Shown one piece after another: positions 17,000 through 25,966 of a stretch of DNA of 64,000 nucleotides (positions are counted from its first letter, which is position 1; the number at the start of each line of letters is the position of its first letter). The stretch covers positions 144,801 to 208,800 of the forward strand of contig NZ_DASSAB010000030.1 of the NCBI RefSeq assembly GCF_035685805.1. The letters run 5' to 3'. Origin of the DNA: Dyella_A sp035685805 (GTDB lineage: Bacteria; Pseudomonadota; Gammaproteobacteria; Xanthomonadales; Rhodanobacteraceae). The notes under the pieces were generated by a model, which worked only from the letters and a program-made list of their open reading frames with translations, made no database searches and was not told the origin of the DNA. The translations under genes and the position numbers were made by a program.

Positions 17000-17785
17000 A
17001 TGAAACCAGCCAGCCTGCCCGTTCCGTTTGCCGCCCTTACGCTGACCCTGCTGCTGCCCGCATGCGCCTCGCGTGCGGCGGTGCCGGTATACGGCTACCG
17101 CGTGGTGCACAGCTATCCGCACGACACGGCCGCCTATACCGAGGGCCTGTTCTATCGCGACGGCTACCTGTACGAGAGCACCGGCAACGTGGGCGAGTCC
17201 TCGATCCGCAAGGTCGAGCTCGCCACCGGCCGGGTCCTGCAGCAGCACGACCTGCCGCCGCCGGACTACGGCGAGGGCATCGTGGCGTGGCGCAACACGC
17301 TGATCGAGCTGACCTGGCAGTCGCACAAGGGCTACACCTACGACCTGGACAGCTTCCGTCGCACCGGCAGCTTCAGCTATCCGGGCGAGGGCTGGGCGCT
17401 GACCGCGAACGATCGCCACCTGCTGATGAGCGACGGCACTCCGATCATTCGTGTGCTCGATCCGCAGACCCTGAGCCAGGTTTCCACCCTTCTGGTGACC
17501 GCCGAGGGCAGCCCGGTGAAGAACCTCAACGAGCTCGAATGGGTCAACGGCGAGCTGTATGCCAACGTCTGGCTGACCCAGCGCATTGCGCGGATCGATC
17601 CGGCCAGCGGCGACGTGGTCGGCTGGATCGATCTCGCCGGCCTCGGTCCCGCATCCGGCGAAACCGCCGACCCCACCAACGACGTGCTCAACGGCATCGC
17701 GTGGGATGGCGAAGGCAAGCGCCTGTTCGTCACCGGCAAGCGCTGGCCGAAGATCTACGAGATCGAGCTCGTTCCACCGAAGTGA
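17000..17785 (+). CDS. Glutaminyl-peptide cyclotransferase, lipoprotein
   Basis: 261-residue protein of the bacterial/plant-type glutamine cyclotransferase family, a five-bladed beta-propeller that converts N-terminal Gln to pyroglutamate. The motifs YTEGLFYRDGYLYESTG, KNLNELEWVNGELYANVW and VLNGIAWDGEGKRLFVTGK with the closing KIYEI are characteristic. The N-terminus is a lipoprotein signal with lipobox LLPAC (C22), so the enzyme is tethered to a membrane facing the periplasm. ATG 17000 is the start that gives this signal; an upstream in-frame start would not. The 87 bp to the convergent halogenase gene (17786-17872) has no U-run terminator. Confidence 0.93.
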   Translation: MKPASLPVPFAALTLTLLLPACASRAAVPVYGYRVVHSYPHDTAAYTEGLFYRDGYLYESTGNVGESSIRKVELATGRVLQQHDLPPPDYGEGIVAWRNTLIELTWQSHKGYTYDLDSFRRTGSFSYPGEGWALTANDRHLLMSDGTPIIRVLDPQTLSQVSTLLVTAEGSPVKNLNELEWVNGELYANVWLTQRIARIDPASGDVVGWIDLAGLGPASGETADPTNDVLNGIAWDGEGKRLFVTGKRWPKIYEIELVPPK

Positions 17786-17872
17786 TCGCGCCCGCTCGCA
17801 GGCCGGGCGCCTGCCGGTGGCTCGAAACAGCCCGGGGCATCCGGCCCGGCATGCGCTGCGTCTAGGGGCAGG

Positions 17873-19405
17873 TCAGACGGCGGCCGCGGCCGCCGCGTCT
17901 TTCATCGGGCAGTAGCTGCGGATGTAGTCCATGTGCGTGGGCAGCCGCGACACCGTGCTTTCCACGTGCCGGCGGATGCCTTCGAGGAAGTGGTTCAACT
18001 CGTCGTCGCCCATCAGGTCCGGCGCCGGGTGGCGCTGGCGCGGCGTAAGCCCCTGGCCCAGCATCACCTGCACCCAGGAGTTCTCGGCGAACAGCTCGTT
18101 GGGGATGCGGAACACGCGGCCGGTTTCGGCAAACAGATCGATGCGATGGCGCAGCGACGGCGGCAGTTCCATCGCGGCGCAGTCGCGCCAGTACGGCGTG
18201 TCGCGGCGGTTGCTGACCGCGTAATGCAGGATCACGAAATCGCGGATGTGCACGATCTCGCTCTGCACCTGCGCGTTGTATTCGTCGATGTCGACCTGGT
18301 TGATCACGTGCGGGAACGACTGCAGCAGTCGTGTGATGCCGCGCTGGATCAAGTGGATGCTGGTGGACTCCAGCGGCTCCAGGAAACCGCTGGCCAGCCC
18401 CAGCGACACGCAGTTGCGCTCCCACGCCTTCACCCGCTGGCCGGGGCGGAAACGGATCACCCGCGGCTCGGTGCGCTGCGCGCCCTCGATGCTGCCGAGC
18501 AGGGTCGCCCGCGCGCTGGCCTCATCGGTGTGCCGGCTGGAGAACACGATGCCGTTGCCCACCCGATGCTGCAGCGGAATGCGCCACTGCCAGCCGGCGT
18601 CGCGCGCACTGCAGCGCACGTAGGGCACCGCCGGGCGCAACGACTCGGTCTGCACCGCGATGGCGGTGTCGTTGAACAGCCACTGCGACCAGTCCTCGAA
18701 GCCCACGCCAAGCGTCTGGCCGATCAGCAGCGCGCGGAAGCCGGTGCAGTCGATGAACAGGTCGCCCTCGATGCGGCTGCCGTCGGCCATCACCACCGCG
18801 GCGATATCGCCGTTGGCGGCCAGCGCCACCTCGCCGATGCGTCCTTCCACCCGGCGTACGCCATAGCCCTCGCTGAAGCGGCGCAGGAAGCGCGCGTACA
18901 GCCCCGAGTCGAGGTGGAAGGCGTAGTTGATGCCGCCGTTGGGCAGGTGCGCAAAGCGGTTCTCCTGCGCCGCGCGCAGTTCCAGGCAGTACTCGCCGTA
19001 GTCGCGCGCCAGGCCGCGCTCGCGACCCTTCAGCCAGAAATGCTGGAAGCCAGCGGTCCAGTGATCCTTGCCGGTGGTGCCGAAGGAATGGATGTAGTCC
19101 TCGCCCACGTCGCGCCAGCCGTCGAAGGCGATCCCGAGCTTCATGGTAGCGTTGGTGGCCGCCATCACTTCCTGTTCGTTGATGTCGAGCAGGCGATGGA
19201 AGGTCACCAGGGTGGGAATGGTCGCCTCGCCCACGCCGACCGTGCCGATCTCCTCCGACTCGATCAGCGTGATGTCCAGCACCTTGCCCAGCGTGCGCGA
19301 GAGCGCGGCGGCGGCCATCCAGCCGGCGGTGCCGCCGCCGGCGATCACCACGCGGCGGACCGGCGGGCGTTCGGTGGCGGAGGCGGCTTCGGAAGCGTGA
19401 TTCAT
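17873..19405 (-). CDS. Flavin-dependent tryptophan halogenase-family protein (copy B)
   Basis: 510-residue member of the tryptophan halogenase family (FADH2, O2 and halide make HOCl/HOBr, which travels to a lysine and halogenates a substrate). The FAD motif GGGTAGW is at 23-29, the putative catalytic lysine is K89 (TNATMKLG), the halogenase signature WQWRIP is intact at 272-277, and the active-site glutamate is E345 in EPLEST. Halogenation of an indole-like compound is therefore chemically possible; the real substrate is unknown. It is the last gene of the receptor operon, 27 bp after the cupin gene. There is no flavin reductase nearby, so reduced flavin must come from elsewhere. Paralogue of the gene at 21156-22703. 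Confidence 0.93.
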   Translation of the reverse strand: MNHASEAASATERPPVRRVVIAGGGTAGWMAAAALSRTLGKVLDITLIESEEIGTVGVGEATIPTLVTFHRLLDINEQEVMAATNATMKLGIAFDGWRDVGEDYIHSFGTTGKDHWTAGFQHFWLKGRERGLARDYGEYCLELRAAQENRFAHLPNGGINYAFHLDSGLYARFLRRFSEGYGVRRVEGRIGEVALAANGDIAAVVMADGSRIEGDLFIDCTGFRALLIGQTLGVGFEDWSQWLFNDTAIAVQTESLRPAVPYVRCSARDAGWQWRIPLQHRVGNGIVFSSRHTDEASARATLLGSIEGAQRTEPRVIRFRPGQRVKAWERNCVSLGLASGFLEPLESTSIHLIQRGITRLLQSFPHVINQVDIDEYNAQVQSEIVHIRDFVILHYAVSNRRDTPYWRDCAAMELPPSLRHRIDLFAETGRVFRIPNELFAENSWVQVMLGQGLTPRQRHPAPDLMGDDELNHFLEGIRRHVESTVSRLPTHMDYIRSYCPMKDAAAAAAV

Positions 19406-19432
19406 GGGCGGCTCGTCGATCAGCAGTTCGGG

Positions 19433-20449
19433 TCAGCGGTTGAGGCGTTGCAGCAGTCGCGCGCGCAGGTCGCGGGCGCGGTTTTCATCGATCGGTCCAA
19501 GCACGCGCCGCGCCGCTTCGGGGATGTGGCCCACGGTCGCCTCGCCCGGCTCGAATACGTAGTGGCGAAAGATTTCCTGCCAGGTGCGGCGCTGCTCCGG
19601 CGGCAGCTCGCGGATGCTCATCAATGCCAGCATCAGCGCGTTCATCGGCGTGTCCATGTAGGCGGGCACGTCGCGCCACCAGTAGTTCACCAGCACGTTG
19701 AACGCCTCCAGCGCCTCGATGTGGTGCCACCACATGCTGGGGATGAACAGCGCATCGCCCGGCGCCAGCTCGGCCACCTGTGCATGCCCCATCGCCTCGG
19801 CGAAGCGCGGGAAGCGCGCCAGGTCCGGCTGGTGGAAATCGACCAGGCTGATCGCCTGCCCGGCCGGGGTGAAATCCAGCGGGCCGATGTAGAGGTTGGC
19901 CAGCTGCCCGGGCGGGAACAGCGTGAAACGCCGGCGCCCGGCAACCACGCAGGCGAGGTTGTCCGGCAGATCCTGGTGGGCGGCCACGCGGGTGCGGTTA
20001 CCGATCCAGATGCTGGCCAGCACCTGCTGGCGGTCGTCCAGGTTCAGCGGGTTTTCCTGGCGGAAGCCCGGCAGGTAGGTGTCCAGCGTAGTCGAGCCGA
20101 CATAGATCGCCGGTGCGTCGGCGTCGTCGGCGCGCTTGCCGAGCGTGTCCAGCACCGCCGCCAGCGGCACCCGCTGCGGGGCGAAGTTGAAGCCGGTGAG
20201 ATCTTCGTTGTAGAAGAACCGGCCGCCCATCTCCGGCGGCGCCACCTGCGCCACCACCGGCGCCTGGCGCGGGTCGAAGCGACGCAGGTAATCGATGCTC
20301 TCGGCGGCCGAGCGGCGGCTCGCCTGCACCATCGGCCAATCGGCGACCAGATCGCGCAGCAACAGCGGCCGAGTCGAGCGCAGTACCGCCTCCGGCAGCG
20401 CCTGCGGATCGAGTCCGCGCAGCTCCTCGACCGGCGCTGCCTCAAGCAT
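19433..20449 (-). CDS. JmjC/FIH-like cupin (cupin_8) dioxygenase-type protein
   Basis: 338-residue protein of the cupin_8 family, resembling FIH-type Fe(II)/2-oxoglutarate hydroxylases. An HxD iron motif is visible in RVAAHQDLPDN, a second histidine in SMWWHHIEAL, and the strand RRRFTLFPPGQLANLY is the usual 2-oxoglutarate-side element. The N-terminal part (PLLLRDLVADWP) matches the family's opening. Its start overlaps the SapC stop by 8 bp, so the two are translationally coupled. In this setting it may hydroxylate a protein or small molecule linked to the receptor's ligand; this is inference. Hydroxylase activity is likely because the metal triad is complete. Confidence 0.88.
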   Translation of the reverse strand: MLEAAPVEELRGLDPQALPEAVLRSTRPLLLRDLVADWPMVQASRRSAAESIDYLRRFDPRQAPVVAQVAPPEMGGRFFYNEDLTGFNFAPQRVPLAAVLDTLGKRADDADAPAIYVGSTTLDTYLPGFRQENPLNLDDRQQVLASIWIGNRTRVAAHQDLPDNLACVVAGRRRFTLFPPGQLANLYIGPLDFTPAGQAISLVDFHQPDLARFPRFAEAMGHAQVAELAPGDALFIPSMWWHHIEALEAFNVLVNYWWRDVPAYMDTPMNALMLALMSIRELPPEQRRTWQEIFRHYVFEPGEATVGHIPEAARRVLGPIDENRARDLRARLLQRLNR

Positions 20450-21146
20450 GTCGCGGTGCGCGCAGTGCGCGCTCGATGAGGTCGCGGAAGCACGAGAGCG
20501 AGGCGATGATCATGTAGATCGGCTCCAGCTGCCCCGCCGCGGCGAGCGCGCCGAGCGCCTCGCCGTCCAGCGCGCGCAGGCGCTCTTCGTTGAGGGTGTA
20601 GTAGCCGGCCAGCCTGCTCTGGCTGCCGTCGGCCAACTGCACGTCGAGCACGAACGATTCGAGCAGGTCGCGCGCCAGCAGTGCCTGGACGAAGGCCGGC
20701 GTGGCCTGCAGTCCCTCGTGCAGCGCCAGCAGCACCGAATTGACCTGCTCGAGGTAGTCGGTGGTGCCACCGTGCTCGCGGAACACGCTCTGGCCGGTAC
20801 CGGCGCGCACGCGGGGATGGTCGAGGTCGACGTGGATCACCGGCTCGCCGTCGGCCATGCCGATCAGGAACGGCTGGCGCTGCACTGCCAGCGGCACGTA
20901 GTGCGCGTCCCAGCGGTCGCCGTCGAGGAACAGGTTCTGCTCCGGGGCGAGACCGAACAGCGCCACTGGCTGGAAGCCGCCGTGCGCATCCTTCTGGAAC
21001 ACGATCGGGTAGTGCGCCTGCACCTGGCGGAACTCCGCCGGAAAGGTCAGCGCGGCCATCATCGCGTCGCCGAACGCCGCGCCGTGCGTGGTTTCCACGC
21101 GCAGGTCGCGGTGGTCGATGTTGTTGAGCAGCACGGGTCGGGTCAT
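20442..21146 (-). CDS. SapC family protein
   Basis: 234 residues; SapC family (named after a Campylobacter surface-array gene), of unknown biochemical role. Characteristic parts are the opening PVLLNNIDHRDLRV, FPAEFRQVQAHYPIVF, NLFLDGDRWDAHYVP, and the end LEPIYMIIASLSCFRDLIERA. No signal peptide, so cytoplasmic. SapC genes are repeatedly found beside TonB-dependent receptors and tryptophan-halogenase-like genes in Xanthomonadales, Caulobacterales and Sphingomonadales (from memory). Here it lies 9 bp after halogenase A and overlaps the cupin gene by 8 bp. Confidence 0.92.
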   Translation of the reverse strand: MTRPVLLNNIDHRDLRVETTHGAAFGDAMMAALTFPAEFRQVQAHYPIVFQKDAHGGFQPVALFGLAPEQNLFLDGDRWDAHYVPLAVQRQPFLIGMADGEPVIHVDLDHPRVRAGTGQSVFREHGGTTDYLEQVNSVLLALHEGLQATPAFVQALLARDLLESFVLDVQLADGSQSRLAGYYTLNEERLRALDGEALGALAAAGQLEPIYMIIASLSCFRDLIERALRAPRHA

Positions 21147-21155
21147 GGAGAAAAC

Positions 21156-22703
21156 CTAGATGCGGGGCAGGCCGCGCGTGGTGACATGGTCGATCAGCGC
21201 GCGATGGGTCGGTAGCGCCCGCATCATCCGCCGGGTCAGCTCGGCAGCCTCGCGGAAATGATTTTCGGCGCCACGCCGTACCGCATCGGTGTCGCGCCCC
21301 GGACGCAGCTGCGGACGGAAACCCATGCCGTAGAGGATGTAATGGTAGCTGGCCGAGGGGAACACCTCGTCCACCCGCACCAGGTCGTAGCGCGACGGCG
21401 GCTGGTGGCGCCACAGCTGCAACAGCTCGCGCAGCGACTCCGGGGTCGACGCCGCGGCGCGATGGTCGCGCCAGTAGTCGTCGTTGCGTTGCGAAAGCAC
21501 GTAGTGCAGCTTGAGGAAATCGATCACCCGCGCCCAGCGGTAGGCAAAGGCATCGTTGTAGCGACGGGCGACCAGATCCATGTCGGTGCGGGTGACCGGC
21601 AGCTGGTCGGCCAGCGCCGCCGCGCCCAGTTCCACCAGCGCCAGCGACGAGGCCTCCAGCGGCTCGACGAAGCCCACCGACAGTCCAATCGCCACGCAGT
21701 TGCGGTGCCACGACTGGCATCGGTAGCCGGGCTCGAAGGCGATCCGGTGCGGCGCGCCCAAAGCGTCGCGCCCGGGTCCGCCGGTAGCACGTATGTACCC
21801 GAACAGCGCCTCTTCGGCCTGCTCGTCGCTGGCGTGCGCGCTGGAATACACGTGGCCCACGCCGCGCCGGGCCCACAGGCCGATGTCCCACACCCAGCCG
21901 TGCGGCAGCGCGGTGGAGACGGTCTGGCTGGCGATCGGCGTATCCGGTGCTGGATATGGCACCTGCACCGCGACGGCGCGGTCGTTGAAAAGCACCCCGC
22001 GCACGTCGACGCGCTCGATGCCGAAGTGCTGGCCCAAGAGCAGCGAGCGCGCACCGGTGCAATCGACGAACAGATCGCCGGCAAGCTCGCCGTGTTCGCG
22101 CGTGAGCAGCGCGGCAATGTCGCCGTTCTCCTGCGCGCGCACGCCGAGCATGTGATCGGAAAGATGCCGAACCCCCAGACGCTCCACGCAGTGACGGCGC
22201 AGGAACGCGCCGAACTTGCCGGCGTCCAGGTGATAGGCGTAATTGGCCACGGCCGCGTATTCGGGCGTGGCGAACTGCTTGGGGCCGAGCCCGGCCGCGC
22301 ACAGATGCGGCTGGAAACTGGTCAGCTCGGCATACGGCACCTGTGCCGAGTGCAGCCAGCCGGCCACCAGGTCCGCATCCAGAAAACCCTGCGGCAGCAC
22401 GAACGGATGGGTGTAGGCGTCGCCGTCGCTGCCATCCACCCAGCCGACAAAGCGCGAGCCCTGCTTGAAAGTGGCATCGCATTCGCGCACGAAGTCCGAT
22501 TCGCTCACGCCGATGCGCCGCAACGTGTCGCGCATGGTCGGCCAGGTGCCCTCGCCCACGCCCACGGTGGGCACGTCGGGCGACTCCAGCACGGTGACCG
22601 TCACGCCGCTTGCCGGGCCATGGGTGGCGGCCAGCACGCCCGCGGCCAGCCAGCCGGCCGAGCCGCCGCCGACAATCACGATCCGCTTGACCGCCTCATC
22701 CAC
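21156..22703 (-). CDS. Flavin-dependent tryptophan halogenase-family protein (copy A)
   Basis: 515 residues from GTG 22703, which has GAGGAA 8 nt upstream; the frame is open further up but that part lies in the intergenic hairpin. FAD motif GGGSAGW at 12-18, lysine K80 (CDATFKQG) and glutamate E350 (EPLEAS) match the catalytic pair of known halogenases. The WxWxIP signature reads WVWDIG (270-275), with glycine in place of proline. It is more distant from classic tryptophan halogenases than copy B and may differ in substrate or reaction. First enzyme gene after the receptor, from which it is separated by 115 bp containing a strong stem-loop. Confidence 0.92.
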   Translation of the reverse strand: MDEAVKRIVIVGGGSAGWLAAGVLAATHGPASGVTVTVLESPDVPTVGVGEGTWPTMRDTLRRIGVSESDFVRECDATFKQGSRFVGWVDGSDGDAYTHPFVLPQGFLDADLVAGWLHSAQVPYAELTSFQPHLCAAGLGPKQFATPEYAAVANYAYHLDAGKFGAFLRRHCVERLGVRHLSDHMLGVRAQENGDIAALLTREHGELAGDLFVDCTGARSLLLGQHFGIERVDVRGVLFNDRAVAVQVPYPAPDTPIASQTVSTALPHGWVWDIGLWARRGVGHVYSSAHASDEQAEEALFGYIRATGGPGRDALGAPHRIAFEPGYRCQSWHRNCVAIGLSVGFVEPLEASSLALVELGAAALADQLPVTRTDMDLVARRYNDAFAYRWARVIDFLKLHYVLSQRNDDYWRDHRAAASTPESLRELLQLWRHQPPSRYDLVRVDEVFPSASYHYILYGMGFRPQLRPGRDTDAVRRGAENHFREAAELTRRMMRALPTHRALIDHVTTRGLPRI

Positions 22704-22741
22704 TGCAAGAATTTCCTCGTGCTGCCCTGCCCTACAACGCA

Positions 22742-22768
22742 GCGGGCCGCCAAGCATCGGCGGCCCGC
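22742..22768 (-). other. Perfect 10-bp stem-loop between receptor and halogenase A
   Basis: Arms GCGGGCCGCC (22742-22751) and GGCGGCCCGC (22759-22768) with a seven-base loop, about 50 nt after the receptor stop. There is no U-run on the minus strand. It could stabilise the receptor mRNA so that the barrel protein is made in excess over the downstream enzymes, or be a leaky terminator. Confidence 0.6.
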
Positions 22769-22818
22769 CTCGTGCGAACCCGTGCAGCGGCTGGCGCCGC
22801 CGCACGGTCGAGGTGACA

Positions 22819-25800
22819 TCAGAACTTGTAACGCACGCCGAACATGTAGCGCGCGCCGGTCTGCGTGGCAAATTCCAGCTGGCGCTCGTTGCGGCCGTAC
22901 AACCGCTGCGTCTGGTTGGTGAGGTTGATGCCTTCCAGCGCGAACGACAGGTGGTCGTCCCAGGCGTAGCTGATGTTCATGTCCAGCTGCCCGTACGGTG
23001 CGGTGTACACCGGGTTGGGGCCGGCACCGTCGAAGCGACCGGTCAGGAACTTGCCGCGCCAGTTGTATGCCGCCCGCACCTGCCACGGCCCCTTGTCGTA
23101 GAACGCCACCACGTTGGCCGAATCGCTCAGGCCTTCCAGCGCGAACTGCTGGCCGATCACGGTGTTGTCGTAGGTCAGGCCCGAGTTGACCAGCGTGTAG
23201 TTGGCCGACACGCCGAAACCGCTCTGCCCCAGCAGGTGCTGGATGTTGAACTCCCAGCCATCCAGCGAAGCCGACTGCTGGTTCGCCGGCGTGGTGATGC
23301 GGAAGTTCGCCACCGGATCGCCGGGCTGGCCCACGATCGTGCCGGTGGCATTGCCGGTGTTGTCCGTACCGGTCTGGGTCACGCCCGGCTGGCCGTTGTA
23401 GTTGGCGAAGATGTAGTTGCGGATGCACACCACGTCCGACTGCAGACAGCCATTGGCCAGCGCTGCGTTCCAGTAGGCGCCGCCGACCGGCGTGTGCAGG
23501 CCGAACGGCTGCTCGACCACCTGCGTGGTGCCCACGTAGTTGTCGATGTTCTTGCGGAAATAGCCCACCGACGCGTAGCTGCCCTCGGCGTAGTACCACT
23601 CGAACGACACGTCGAAATTGTGCGAGAGCAGCGGCTTCAGCGCCGGGTTGCCCTGTCCGCCGGTGCCGCCGTCCACGCGCACCAGGTCGTCCAGGGTCTG
23701 TCCGCCCTGGATGTCGCCCCAGCCCGGCCGGCCGATGGTCTCGCCGTAGCTGCCGCGCAGCTTCATCTGGTCGGTGAGGTCCAGGCTCAGGTCCAGGCTC
23801 GGCAGCACGTACTTGTACGAGCCGGTGAGGTGGGTGAAGCCCGAGCCACTCTTCAGAAGGGTGAACTCGTTCGCCGAACCCCAGGAAATGCCGGTGGCCG
23901 TCGGCACCAGCGCGCTGGAGCTGACGTCGGTCTTCTCGTAGCGCACGCCCGCGGCGATGTTCAGCGGGATGCCGATGTCGTAGGTCTGGCTCCACTGCAG
24001 GTAGGCGCTCTTGGACTTTTCCTTGACCCGGCGATCGGTGGTGAACACCGGCGAGGCGTAGTAGTCCGAGGCGCTGTGGCCCGCCGCCACCCACGCGTTT
24101 TCCGCCAGCTGGCGCACCTGGTCAAAGTCCCAGGTGAAGAACGAGTCGGTGAAGTTCGGATCGTCGTGACCGCTGAACTGGTCGAAATACTGGCCCATGT
24201 GATCGAGGTGCCATACCGAGTCGGGGTAGTCGGCCGGACTGGTGGCGCCGCCCCAGGTGTCGAGCTGCACGTTGGAGTAGGCCGAGCGGTTCTTCACGTT
24301 GGTCTCGCCCACGCCGAAGTCCAGGCGCGAGTAGTCCTCGAAAGTGAAGTCGCCGGTGAGCTGCAGCTGGTCCACGGTGGACTTCATGTAGCTGTTGCGG
24401 AACGACGAACCGGTAACCAGCATCTGCGACGGATCGATCGCCGTCTGGCCCGCCGGCAACTGCACGTTGAGCACCGGGAAATCGCGGCTGAAATCCACCG
24501 TGGTGGTGCCGCGGAAGAAACCCGCGGTGCCCAGCACGCTGTTGGAACCGAACGGGCTGTCCGCACCGGACTCGGCGGTGGAGTGGTGCACGTCCAGGCC
24601 CAGGTTCAGCGAATCGGTGACGCGCCAGGCGGTGTTGAAGCCCAGCGAGTTGTTCTTGTTCTTGGTGGCGCTCTTGCCGCCGCCCATGGCCAGGTCGCTG
24701 TTGGCCGGGTTGATGATTTCCGAGTACACCAGCGGCGCAGCCACCGGGCCGTCGGTCCAGGAGCTGGCGGACGGGCCGAAGTTGAACCACACCGACATCT
24801 CGTTGCGCTGCACCTGCACCTTGTTCTCGGAGTAGGTGTAGTCGAGCGTGGTGGTGATGTCGTCGGTCGGCTTGTACTGCAGCACCAGCTGGCCGTTGGT
24901 GCGCTGGCGCTTCACGCCGTTGACGTTGTAGTTGAGGTTCTGCGGCACCGAGTAGATGTCGTTCGGGCCGGGGCGGTTGGTGATGTTCTCCGAACCCGCC
25001 GCGCCCGCCTGGGGGATCGTGCCCCAGTTGTTCTCGTCGCCGTGGAAGGTGCGCCAGCCGTTGCCCACGCCGACCTGGCTGAAGCCGTACTCGCGCTCCT
25101 GGTAGCTGGCGCTGATACCCACACCGAACTTGCCGTCGGCGCTGGTGGTGCTGAAGATGCCTGACACCTCCGGCGTCACCTTGCTGCCGCGCAAGGAATC
25201 GGGAACGTTCTGGTTGGAGGAGTCGTACACGCCCTTGGCGCCGAAGCTGGCGTGCGTGCCGGGGTTATCCAGCGGGCGGGCGGTCTTGATGTTGATGGTC
25301 GCGCCGATCCCGCCGGCGGGCGTGCTGGCGCGGCTGGTCTTGTAGACGTCGATTTCGGAGATCGCCTCGGAGGCGAGGTTGGCGAAATCGAATGCCCGCG
25401 AGTTCGACGCGCCGGTATCCAGGATGCTCGAGGTAGGCATCTGGCGGCCGTTGAGCAGCACCAGGTTGAAGTCGGGGCCGACGCCGCGCACGGTCACGCG
25501 CGAGCCTTCGCCGTTGACACGGTCGATCGACACGCCGGAGATGCGCTGCAGCGACTCGGCCAGGTTGGTGTCCGGGAACTTGCCGATGTCCTCGGCCACG
25601 ATGCCGTCGACCACGCCCTGCGCGTCGCGCTTGAGGTTGGCCGACGATTCGAGCGAGCTGCGGATGCCCGTGACCACCACGGTCTGCAGCTCGGTGGTGT
25701 CCTTGCTGGTGGCATTGGCGTTGCCGGGGACGATCTGCGCCGCCGGCTTGTTCTGCCGGTTGTTCGACGCGTCCTGTGCCGGATCGGATGACTGCGCTGT

Positions 25801-25875
25801 CACTGCACCAGACAGTGCCATCAGCACCGCGGAAACGACCAGGCGCTTCCGCGGCATGCGTACGTTCTGCTTCAT
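22819..25875 (-). CDS. TonB-dependent receptor (Xanthomonas/Caulobacter type)
   Basis: 1018-residue outer-membrane receptor. Signal peptide ends near AVTAQ (27-28); a short low-complexity linker leads to the TonB box region (ELQTVVVTG), then the plug (about 75-190: IVAEDIGKFPDTNLAESLQRISGVSI is the family's hallmark region, followed by RVTVRGVGPDFNLVLLNGR) and a 22-strand barrel ending RYMFGVRYKF with terminal Phe. No N-terminal signalling (STN) domain, so no FecI/FecR-type regulation. The group includes sugar and other non-siderophore importers. Good RBS GGGGAGG 8 nt before ATG 25875. It heads the operon and sits behind a LacI-type palindrome, so a carbohydrate or glycoside-like ligand is plausible but unproven. 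Confidence 0.95.
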   Translation of the reverse strand: MKQNVRMPRKRLVVSAVLMALSGAVTAQSSDPAQDASNNRQNKPAAQIVPGNANATSKDTTELQTVVVTGIRSSLESSANLKRDAQGVVDGIVAEDIGKFPDTNLAESLQRISGVSIDRVNGEGSRVTVRGVGPDFNLVLLNGRQMPTSSILDTGASNSRAFDFANLASEAISEIDVYKTSRASTPAGGIGATINIKTARPLDNPGTHASFGAKGVYDSSNQNVPDSLRGSKVTPEVSGIFSTTSADGKFGVGISASYQEREYGFSQVGVGNGWRTFHGDENNWGTIPQAGAAGSENITNRPGPNDIYSVPQNLNYNVNGVKRQRTNGQLVLQYKPTDDITTTLDYTYSENKVQVQRNEMSVWFNFGPSASSWTDGPVAAPLVYSEIINPANSDLAMGGGKSATKNKNNSLGFNTAWRVTDSLNLGLDVHHSTAESGADSPFGSNSVLGTAGFFRGTTTVDFSRDFPVLNVQLPAGQTAIDPSQMLVTGSSFRNSYMKSTVDQLQLTGDFTFEDYSRLDFGVGETNVKNRSAYSNVQLDTWGGATSPADYPDSVWHLDHMGQYFDQFSGHDDPNFTDSFFTWDFDQVRQLAENAWVAAGHSASDYYASPVFTTDRRVKEKSKSAYLQWSQTYDIGIPLNIAAGVRYEKTDVSSSALVPTATGISWGSANEFTLLKSGSGFTHLTGSYKYVLPSLDLSLDLTDQMKLRGSYGETIGRPGWGDIQGGQTLDDLVRVDGGTGGQGNPALKPLLSHNFDVSFEWYYAEGSYASVGYFRKNIDNYVGTTQVVEQPFGLHTPVGGAYWNAALANGCLQSDVVCIRNYIFANYNGQPGVTQTGTDNTGNATGTIVGQPGDPVANFRITTPANQQSASLDGWEFNIQHLLGQSGFGVSANYTLVNSGLTYDNTVIGQQFALEGLSDSANVVAFYDKGPWQVRAAYNWRGKFLTGRFDGAGPNPVYTAPYGQLDMNISYAWDDHLSFALEGINLTNQTQRLYGRNERQLEFATQTGARYMFGVRYKF

Positions 25876-25966
25876 TGAATGAACCTCCCCGTGAATCCCC
25901 AGAATCTTCTTGTACCGCGCAGCGCGCAGCCGACGGTGACCGTCTGGGCGACCTTATTGCAGGGAT

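Noticed and set aside
22465..25164. Plus-strand open frame of about 900 codons opposite the TonB-dependent receptor and halogenase A
   Set aside because: Shadow; the minus strand has unambiguous family motifs through the region.
17873..25875. Halogenase genes as part of a pyrrolnitrin- or rebeccamycin-like gene cluster
   Set aside because: No tailoring, NRPS/PKS or tryptophan-oxidising partner genes; neighbours are receptor, SapC and cupin.
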